A DNA stretch of 64,000 nucleotides from a virus. The position numbers and the translations under genes were made by a program. The stretch lies in IMG/VR virus record IMGVR_UViG_3300027782_000025, positions 186,001 to 250,000 of that record. One strand, 5' to 3'. Positions 22,461 to 29,031 of this stretch are shown here, piece by piece (the stretch's first letter is position 1; every line of letters begins with the position of its first letter). The notes under the pieces are model-generated. The model searched no databases. It saw nothing but the letters and a program-made list of their open reading frames with translations, and had not been told where the DNA came from.

Positions 22461-23843
22461 GTGCTAACCATAATACAATATTTCGATGGTAAAATAGATT
22501 ATACAAGCATATTTAACATATTATCTGTGTTTGGTCAAGAAGAACGTCAAGAAATAATTATCGTCCATAAAACTGATCATAAACCGAAGATAGTTCTAAA
22601 AGGCATACAGTTCATAGAAATAAAGGACCATGACGCCACAAATTCTGCATCGTTAAACCACATTATTAATAGCCGAGCTGCTAATTTTATTCTTTTTATA
22701 AATGGTTCAGCATATTTTTTGCCCGGTTTTTACGAAAACATATTAAATTTCATAGCTACTAATAAATCAGATATTGTCTCTATCGACTCCACGATCATTG
22801 ATATCGCCTTTAATTGCGACACTGAAGGCACGAGAACTGGTAGGCTTACTTTTGATCCTGATTTCAAGATAGTTAGGGAAAAAAATAAAGATTCTAATCA
22901 TACCATTATTAACCCTTCGGCTTTTATATTTGATATTAGTGTTTTTAGAGAAGCAGAAGGCTTCGATGTACCTTTAGAGCTAGGAGCAGAGACCGCAATA
23001 GCACTATCGATTGACATTGTTAGGAGAGGATACGAGATTACATTTTACGATGCTTTGCCTATTAAAACGGACTCAAAACCATTCTTTAAGAATGAAGAAA
23101 ACGTAAAATATTTAAAATCACAATATGGCTTTGACATGGCTGGCGAGATATTATCACATCCTATGGCCGAGAGAAAACGCAGCGCTGATTACAGCATGCA
23201 CTTGGATGATTATTATATAAGGCATTTCCCGAATTTTATTATTGATAGAGATTTAAAGCGAAAATTTCGTAATAAAAATATCGTGATTCTATACCCAGGC
23301 GTCTCCTTGGAAGATATAGCGCCGATTAATATTTATCATTATGATTATGTCATAGGAATCGATTTCGCCGGCAGGATTTTTAAATGTGATTTTGTTTTTA
23401 CCCAAGAACTACATATACTCTCTGACCTTCTCAGCACATATAGCAAGCAATCTTTAATAGCGCCTGATTACATATATGACAAGATGCAAAATAAATTCGT
23501 ATTGCTTAAAGATGTGACTAATAAAGTCGCTGCTATTGACACTACCACTGACAAAAATAGTATCATGACTACTGGGCTGTATTTTCTTGATAGTAATCCA
23601 CTTATTTGCCTAACCCATATGTTAATATCAGCCAAGCCAAAGAAGATACAAATATTGGGGGCTGACTTCAAGTGGTCTAAAGGTAAAAGTCATATCGCCA
23701 GCAGTTACTATAATAATGGGTATGCTCTTGCTGAAAATGAATACCATCGCGAAGACTATGCTAATTCTTTAAAATTATTAGAGAGTCTCGGCAATTTGGC
23801 TGAGAACCTTGGCGTAGCTTTGATGAGGAATCATTATGTCTGA
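22461..23843 (+). CDS. Glycosyltransferase-like two-domain protein
   Basis: The start codon is GTG, 8 bases after the previous stop. The N-terminal half looks like a degenerate GT-A (family 2-like) domain: a beta strand with IIIVHK, NHIINSRAANFILFINGSAYFLPGF in the place where the DXD region lies, and later EGFDVPLELGAE. The DXD aspartates are not clear. The C-terminal half (about residues 270-460) begins KNIVILYPGVSLEDI and contains YVIGIDFAG, CDFVFTQ and QILGADFKW, reminiscent of DUF115/sialyltransferase-type Rossmann domains that bind CMP-sugars or nucleotides. With KdsB and Gmd in the window, a sugar-transfer role is reasonable. The last 8 bases overlap the next gene. Confidence 0.45.
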   Translation: MLTIIQYFDGKIDYTSIFNILSVFGQEERQEIIIVHKTDHKPKIVLKGIQFIEIKDHDATNSASLNHIINSRAANFILFINGSAYFLPGFYENILNFIATNKSDIVSIDSTIIDIAFNCDTEGTRTGRLTFDPDFKIVREKNKDSNHTIINPSAFIFDISVFREAEGFDVPLELGAETAIALSIDIVRRGYEITFYDALPIKTDSKPFFKNEENVKYLKSQYGFDMAGEILSHPMAERKRSADYSMHLDDYYIRHFPNFIIDRDLKRKFRNKNIVILYPGVSLEDIAPINIYHYDYVIGIDFAGRIFKCDFVFTQELHILSDLLSTYSKQSLIAPDYIYDKMQNKFVLLKDVTNKVAAIDTTTDKNSIMTTGLYFLDSNPLICLTHMLISAKPKKIQILGADFKWSKGKSHIASSYYNNGYALAENEYHREDYANSLKLLESLGNLAENLGVALMRNHYV

Positions 23844-24144
23844 TCCAACTATCATGATTATTATATCGATGCTGATGATTATGATGTCACTGATTATGAT
23901 ATTACTAGTACAATCGACCATATTACTTAATAAGATTATTAATGCTGAGGAAAAGCAGCCGAAGCTTGTTGATAAACAACAAATTATAGGCTATCAACAA
24001 TCATCGCTTGAAAAAGAACCTGTAAAAAAATTCGATACTTTAAAAGTGCCAGATTTGGATCCATTTTCTATAGCGCCTAATTTAAAAAAACCACCAAAAT
24101 CAGCTGGTGGTTTTGGAAATAAAACAGATCAAAATGATCCATGA
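23836..24144 (+). CDS. Small single-pass membrane protein (102 aa)
   Basis: Residues 5-32 form one strongly hydrophobic Met/Ile/Leu-rich segment after a four-residue start, so this is probably an N-terminal membrane anchor. The remaining 70 residues are polar, Lys- and Pro-rich, and likely cytoplasmic and disordered. It overlaps the glycosyltransferase-like gene by 8 bases and the actin-like gene by 11, so the three are probably translated together. A membrane adaptor for the actin-like ATPase is one possibility; a holin/spanin role is less likely given the long charged tail. No family recognised. Confidence 0.6.
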   Translation: MSDPTIMIIISMLMIMMSLIMILLVQSTILLNKIINAEEKQPKLVDKQQIIGYQQSSLEKEPVKKFDTLKVPDLDPFSIAPNLKKPPKSAGGFGNKTDQNDP

Positions 24145-25657
24145 TTTTTCGATAAAAAAACAGGTAAATGATTCTAAGCTGATTACTCAAAAACCGAAAG
24201 TTCCAGAGTTAATTATTAAGGCACCTGTTCATATCATACCTGTCATTGCGCCGATCAAAATCGAAGCCAAGCCCACAATATTGAATGAAAAAACCATTCA
24301 AAAACCGATTCCTATTGTGCCCATCGATAAACCAGCCGAAAAGCCGGAAAAAACAAAGCACTTGCTATCAGGCGACATAATCCCCGATGAAAAATATGCC
24401 GAATATCATAAAAACATTTATGACAAGAAATATTATGAAGCAGTTAAGACAAAAGATGACTTAGTGTTAGGCACATTTGAGACCCCTCCTAAGATCAAAT
24501 CTTTAACTAAAGATGGTGTAGTATATAGAATGGGCGATTTAATTTCTCTCGAAAGGAAACCTATCATGCCGCATCTTGGCCTTGACATTGGCACTAAAAC
24601 GATCGTAGCTTCATTTAAGAACAAGAACGGTGATATAAATTATATATCTGAAATTAATGGGTTTTGGCCTTTCGAAAGAGCCACAGCATTTATTGAAAAC
24701 ATGCTTAAAGATCCAACTAAAGTTAGATCCGACGGCACCAGTAGGCCAGCACATTATTTTAAGCATGAAGAATCAAATCAACTAATCGTGCTTGGACGAG
24801 ATGCTGAAGAATTAGCCTATTCAAAGAATGATACGATGAAAAGACCAATGGCTGAAGGCGGAATTACACCAGATGAAATGTCTATGACGGTGCTGAGCAG
24901 CATCATCCATGGGATCTTAGAGACCGCAGAACGCGATGTTGGTAAGTTTGATAATAATTTGACATTGTGTTATTGCACGACAGCACCGGCTTTAAATAAA
25001 ACAAATAATATTGAATATCACGAAAGAGTTATCGATATCATCCTTAAGAGTTATAACTCACAGAGTGCTATAAAACTTCAAAAGATAAAAGAAAGTCATG
25101 CGATAGTTCTAAACCAAAGCCCAGACGGCTCTGGGATCGGCATCAGCTGGGGAGCAGGCACGGTAACGGTGACATATGTTAAGTATGGCTTAGAAGTTTA
25201 TAGTTTCTGCTGGGTTGGCGCTGGTGACTGGATAGACGAGAATGTAGCGATTAGACATGGCTATGATGCACATGCTATGAAAAGCATGAAAAAGAACAGT
25301 AAGGAAACTCCAACCACAGTATCAAAAGTCAAAATGGACATAGATCTTACCCCCGGCATACAGTATGCCGACAGGCTTCAGTTAGATATATCGCTGCACT
25401 ATGACGTGCTTATTAATCAAGTAGTGTCAGGTATCGTGGCCGGTTTTAAGGAAAATGAGGCGCAGGCAAGAATCGAAAATGGCATTAATGTTTATATGGC
25501 TGGCGGCACTAGCAGTCCGAAGGGCTTTGCTGAGCGTGTGGCTTTAATATTCAATAATAATGAATTACCTTTTGTTTTAAATAAAGTATCTGTGGCAGAA
25601 AAGCCACTATTTACCGTTGCGGCAGGGTGCTTGACAGCAGCAGAGATGTTCGAATAA
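24134..25657 (+). CDS. Actin/Hsp70-superfamily ATPase with disordered N-terminal extension
   Basis: The motif order of the MreB/ParM/DnaK fold is present: phosphate-1 LGLDIGTKTIVAS (about residues 149-161 from this start), phosphate-2 GIGISWGAGTVTV (about 334-346), VGAGDWIDENVA, and the adenosine motif MAGGTSSPKGF (about 455-465). ESHAIVL before phosphate-2 also fits. The first 145 residues are Pro/Lys-rich and probably disordered. A GTG 27 bases upstream (24107) is an alternative start, but the ATG at 24134 gives a normal 11-base overlap with the membrane-protein gene. Such proteins polymerise for DNA segregation or positioning, or act as chaperones. Context (membrane peptide upstream, replication genes downstream) suggests intracellular organisation of phage DNA or membrane-linked assembly. 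The fold is well supported; the role is inferred. Confidence 0.72.
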   Translation: MIHDFSIKKQVNDSKLITQKPKVPELIIKAPVHIIPVIAPIKIEAKPTILNEKTIQKPIPIVPIDKPAEKPEKTKHLLSGDIIPDEKYAEYHKNIYDKKYYEAVKTKDDLVLGTFETPPKIKSLTKDGVVYRMGDLISLERKPIMPHLGLDIGTKTIVASFKNKNGDINYISEINGFWPFERATAFIENMLKDPTKVRSDGTSRPAHYFKHEESNQLIVLGRDAEELAYSKNDTMKRPMAEGGITPDEMSMTVLSSIIHGILETAERDVGKFDNNLTLCYCTTAPALNKTNNIEYHERVIDIILKSYNSQSAIKLQKIKESHAIVLNQSPDGSGIGISWGAGTVTVTYVKYGLEVYSFCWVGAGDWIDENVAIRHGYDAHAMKSMKKNSKETPTTVSKVKMDIDLTPGIQYADRLQLDISLHYDVLINQVVSGIVAGFKENEAQARIENGINVYMAGGTSSPKGFAERVALIFNNNELPFVLNKVSVAEKPLFTVAAGCLTAAEMFE

Positions 25658-26337
25658 TGAATATAATTCATGTCGATGGTAGTTTGGTAGCTATTTTAAT
25701 AAAAGAAACTATATATATCATCGACATGGATAATTTTACGGTCCATGACCAGATTGGTGCACGGCTAGCTATCCAAAACATTGATGACTGGTTATTTAAA
25801 AACACCTTATGGGCTCATGGCATTTTTAATTTAAAGCTTTTTGTTAATTTCTTCTTACAAGGACGTGAATCTATAGTAATTAAAGACTTAGGCGTTTTAC
25901 TGTCAGAATTTATCGCTCACCTTTTTAAAAATGATCAGATCGGCCAATTGTTGAAAATGTATGATGTTGAATTACTAAATTTAGAAACAATTGACAGAGT
26001 AGTCTTACCTAATCTTAGAGATAATTTTGAAGCACACCGTCTAAAAAATGGTGAATTAGGTCTCGAATTGTTCCTTAGAAGACTAAGAGACCGAATCGCT
26101 ATATTAAATCCAAACGAAACCAGAGTCATTGATAGCTTTCTAAGTAGGTTAAAAGAGCAGCATGTCGATATAAAGATGGCTATACCCGATGGCCTTTTAG
26201 AACTAGCGAATAATTTTTTATGCACGCAAGATGTTTATACTTCTAACATAAGATACCCCAATATCATCGAATCTTTTGAGAAAATTAAAGCTCCAAAAGG
26301 TAAGAGAAATGGATTAGAAACCGTATTATCTTCATAG
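25657..26337 (+). CDS. Unknown protein upstream of the split polymerase (226 aa)
   Basis: The ATG overlaps the stop of the actin-like gene (TAATG), so I prefer it to an upstream in-frame GTG at 25627. The N-terminal 60 residues look like beta strands (NIIHVDGSLVAILI, TIYIIDMDNF); the rest is helical with many Leu, Arg and Glu, including a region ELGLELFLRRLRDRI. No catalytic motif or known family was recognised. Translational coupling to the ATPase and the 13-base gap before the polymerase gene place it in the same transcription unit. Confidence 0.55.
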   Translation: MNIIHVDGSLVAILIKETIYIIDMDNFTVHDQIGARLAIQNIDDWLFKNTLWAHGIFNLKLFVNFFLQGRESIVIKDLGVLLSEFIAHLFKNDQIGQLLKMYDVELLNLETIDRVVLPNLRDNFEAHRLKNGELGLELFLRRLRDRIAILNPNETRVIDSFLSRLKEQHVDIKMAIPDGLLELANNFLCTQDVYTSNIRYPNIIESFEKIKAPKGKRNGLETVLSS

Positions 26338-26350
26338 TATAGGAGATAAT

Positions 26351-27751
26351 ATGGAATATCAAGGTTCATCAGATTTTGTTCATCTTCACTCTCACACACT
26401 TTATAGCATGCTTGATGGTGTGGCCTCTCCGGCCCAATATGCCGAAGCTTGTTATAAAAGGAAGTACCAAGCGATGGCTATCACCGAACACGGCCATATG
26501 GCCAGTGTTCCTGAAGCTTACGCTGCTTTTAAACAATATGGTATCAAATACATCCCTGGGTGCGAAATATACTATAATGATTTTGAACTAAAAAGGCAAG
26601 AGCTTTTGGCAAGCGGAATAAATGTCAGATCGCTAGAATGGAGAAAAGAGAATCCAGAGCTAGCAGGAAGAATTATCAGAAATAGACATCTCACAGTAAT
26701 TTGCAAAAACAAGACCGGATTTGAAAATCTCTTAAAGTTAACAACTCAAGCATATGAGACAGGCCTGTTCGGCGTATCTATTAAACAGTATAATCGCATA
26801 TGGTTTGAAAAGTTATGTGAATATCGCGAAGGACTTATTATATTATCAGGATGTCTAAATGGACCTATAAGTCATGAATTGCGTACTAAATCGATAGTAA
26901 ATAAAGCAGGCGATGTCATCAGAGAAATAAGCCGAAAAGAAAGGCTTGAAAACGCTATCGCCAATATAAAAAAATTTAAAGAAGCGTTTGGAGAAGACTA
27001 CTACATAGAACTACAGATGCCTGGTGTTGAAGGCGACATGTTTGTGTTTCAGACATCTATTATGCTGGCAGACCATTTCAAGATTAAGACCGTGCTGGCT
27101 AATGATTCTCATTACATGGAAAGAAAAGATTTTCAAATCCAAAAGATCATGATGGCGATAGCTCAAGACGTAACTGTTGACTCTCCTGATTTATTTCATA
27201 CAAACAGCGACGAGCAATACTTCAAACAGCGTAGTGAATTATGGAGTAGATATAATGAGACTGAATATTCCAAAGGGTATACGGCTAGAGAATTCGAACT
27301 AATGTGTGATCATACTTTAGAAATAGCCGACAAATGCGAAAATATCGAATTTGATACGGATCCAAAAATACCGACCATCGTAGACGCTGATAATGAATTA
27401 CGGCGCTTGGTCGCATCAAAGCTTATATCGTTAGGACTTCATAAAAATGAACAAAAACACTTGATCGATGGTAGAGAAGTTACCTATCTAGACCAAGCTA
27501 AAATCGAATTAAATCGTTTTATAGAAAAAGGTTTCGCCAGCTATTTTCTCATTACTAAGAATATTATAGAGTACGGTAAAGAACAAGGTTGGCCGTTCAC
27601 TGCTAGAGGTAGCGCTGGAGGCTCCTTAATTTGCTACTTATTAAATATTACATCAGTCGACCCTCTTTCGTGGGGTCTTTCTTTTGATAGATTTCTTGCA
27701 CCGAGCCGCGGTGGCTATATGCTTAATGTCAAGATGACTAAAGGAGATTAG
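26351..27751 (+). CDS. DNA polymerase III alpha (DnaE), N-terminal fragment: PHP domain plus start of palm
   Basis: The first 290 residues form a PHP domain with HLHSHTLYSMLDG (His 11, 13, 15) and ITEHGHM (Glu 46, His 47), which in DnaE binds metals and may proofread. VLANDSHYM, the YLDQAKIEL helix from residue 379, and the palm motif ARGSAGGSL at 418-426 follow, the last binding the dNTP phosphates in C-family polymerases. YLLNITSVDPLSWGLSFDRFLAP matches the family segment that should lead straight into the catalytic PDIDID motif. Instead the frame ends 14 residues later with an unrelated tail. The catalytic aspartates are in the gene at 29018. SD TAGGAG precedes the ATG. This is a genuine split gene rather than a simple frameshift, because 1.3 kb and three small genes separate the halves. 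Confidence 0.88.
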   Translation: MEYQGSSDFVHLHSHTLYSMLDGVASPAQYAEACYKRKYQAMAITEHGHMASVPEAYAAFKQYGIKYIPGCEIYYNDFELKRQELLASGINVRSLEWRKENPELAGRIIRNRHLTVICKNKTGFENLLKLTTQAYETGLFGVSIKQYNRIWFEKLCEYREGLIILSGCLNGPISHELRTKSIVNKAGDVIREISRKERLENAIANIKKFKEAFGEDYYIELQMPGVEGDMFVFQTSIMLADHFKIKTVLANDSHYMERKDFQIQKIMMAIAQDVTVDSPDLFHTNSDEQYFKQRSELWSRYNETEYSKGYTAREFELMCDHTLEIADKCENIEFDTDPKIPTIVDADNELRRLVASKLISLGLHKNEQKHLIDGREVTYLDQAKIELNRFIEKGFASYFLITKNIIEYGKEQGWPFTARGSAGGSLICYLLNITSVDPLSWGLSFDRFLAPSRGGYMLNVKMTKGD

Positions 27752-27752
27752 C

Positions 27753-28184
27753 TTGCAGAAGTATTTATTACACGCTTTGAACACACATTTAAAAGTCATG
27801 CAAAAGCCTACTGAAACATTATGTGTATTCTCGCTTAAATTCATCGATGTTCTTATAGATGACGATAAAGTCAGAGCTGAGAAAGAATCACTAGATTTGT
27901 TAATAAATATTCAAAATAATATAATTTCTAGCATTGTCGAAACTATTGACCGCCTAGAGAAAGAAGCTACCGATTCTACTAAAGTACTGGGATCGGCGAT
28001 GCTTAATACAAGAAAATCTATTTATTCTCATACAATAAATTTAAAATTAGTAGATGTAAGTAATCTAGAAGATAGATATAACAAAGCTATAGTTGAAATC
28101 GCTAAAGCGATGAGGTTATTTAATCTTTGTGGTCTTTCTGAAGCAATTAAAATAAATGATGTAAATGGGAACCAGATATGTTAG
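27753..28184 (+). CDS. Unknown small protein inside the DnaE split (143 aa)
   Basis: The TTG start lies one base after the stop of the DnaE N-fragment and has a strong SD, AAAGGAG, 6-7 bases upstream, so the rare start codon is credible. The product is mostly helical and charged (IISSIVETIDRLEKEATDSTK), with no recognised motif. It overlaps the next gene by 7 bases. It could be a structural partner of the split polymerase, but nothing in the sequence proves that. Confidence 0.55.
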   Translation: MQKYLLHALNTHLKVMQKPTETLCVFSLKFIDVLIDDDKVRAEKESLDLLINIQNNIISSIVETIDRLEKEATDSTKVLGSAMLNTRKSIYSHTINLKLVDVSNLEDRYNKAIVEIAKAMRLFNLCGLSEAIKINDVNGNQIC

Positions 28185-28624
28185 AGATGCAAATAAATAG
28201 ATTAGATAATTCCAAGATTAATTCTAAAATCGTCGTTACTTTAATAAAAAATAATGGCAAAAAAATGAAGACCCAACGGCGTGATATCGCTTTTAAATTG
28301 AAAATGACTGATGATACCATATATAAGTATCAAGCTATCCTAGTTGGTCTATCTGCGATAAAAGATGTTAATCAATCGATAAGAATCAGCATGTTGGGGT
28401 TTGAATCGAATGATTTATATGGTACATCAAACGATAAACAGCTATATTTCGACGAATTAAAAAGACGTATTATCAAAATATGCCAACGTCATAATAATGT
28501 ATTTTTTGATGCTAATATGATAGCTTTAGATAATGATTATGTCAATATAATTAAAAAGTATTTAGTATCACAATCAGAGTACCATGATACCGGTACAGTC
28601 TTAATCGATAAATCTAAGGTTTAA
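28178..28624 (+). CDS. Unknown small protein inside the DnaE split (148 aa)
   Basis: ATG start overlapping the previous stop; GGGA lies upstream. The product is basic in its N-terminal half (KNNGKKMKTQRRD) and mixed helix-strand after that. No conserved catalytic signature was seen, and it is not a homing endonuclease of the LAGLIDADG, GIY-YIG or HNH kinds as far as I can read. It is followed by a 62-base gap containing only a 17-codon open frame. Confidence 0.5.
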   Translation: MLEMQINRLDNSKINSKIVVTLIKNNGKKMKTQRRDIAFKLKMTDDTIYKYQAILVGLSAIKDVNQSIRISMLGFESNDLYGTSNDKQLYFDELKRRIIKICQRHNNVFFDANMIALDNDYVNIIKKYLVSQSEYHDTGTVLIDKSKV

Positions 28625-28686
28625 TACTATGGCTGTTTGGCACAACACAAGCTTAGATCTTTTTATGTATATTGAGATATAAAATT

Positions 28687-29031
28687 ATGGATCATAAAGG
28701 TGAATATGATAAATATGCTTTCATTATAATGGAAGCGCAAACCGATAATATTGTCAACATAGTACGATTAAAGTCGAACGAAGAAAGACTGAAAACCATT
28801 AAAAGCATACGTTCTAAAGGGCAATATTTATTTTACGCTATGACGCACCAAGACGAAAAAACCAAGAGGGTCACTATAAAAAGGCCCTTTGTCGTCGATT
28901 TTGATTCAGTTCCTTCAGCTGAGGAATCAAAATGTATTGAAAATGATATAAAGAAGCTTAGCTGCAAAAAATGTGGCAAAAGTTTTACTTCTACTTCTGG
29001 GCTAACGAACCATCTAAATGCAAAACATTAA
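28687..29031 (+). CDS. C2H2 zinc-finger protein inside the DnaE split (114 aa)
   Basis: The C-terminus holds a classical zinc finger: CKKCGKSFTSTSGLTNHLNAKH has the spacing C-x2-C-x12-H-x4-H with the Phe and Leu core residues of the eukaryotic TFIIIA type. This spacing is uncommon in phages. The N-terminal 85 residues are a compact alpha/beta region (YAFIIMEAQTDNIVNIVRL) without a recognised family. I use the ATG at 28687, preceded by GAGAT, over a TTG at 28672. The gene overlaps the DnaE C-fragment by 14 bases. A DNA-binding or protein-bridging role for the polymerase is possible; this is inference. Confidence 0.65.
   Translation: MDHKGEYDKYAFIIMEAQTDNIVNIVRLKSNEERLKTIKSIRSKGQYLFYAMTHQDEKTKRVTIKRPFVVDFDSVPSAEESKCIENDIKKLSCKKCGKSFTSTSGLTNHLNAKH

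Noticed and set aside
28629-28682. 17-codon frame between the second and third gene of the polymerase interruption
   Set aside because: Too short to support, and no clear ribosome site; possibly a leader peptide at most.
28178-29031. Homing endonuclease as cause of the polymerase split
   Set aside because: No LAGLIDADG, GIY-YIG, HNH or PD-(D/E)XK signature could be read in the three inserted genes.
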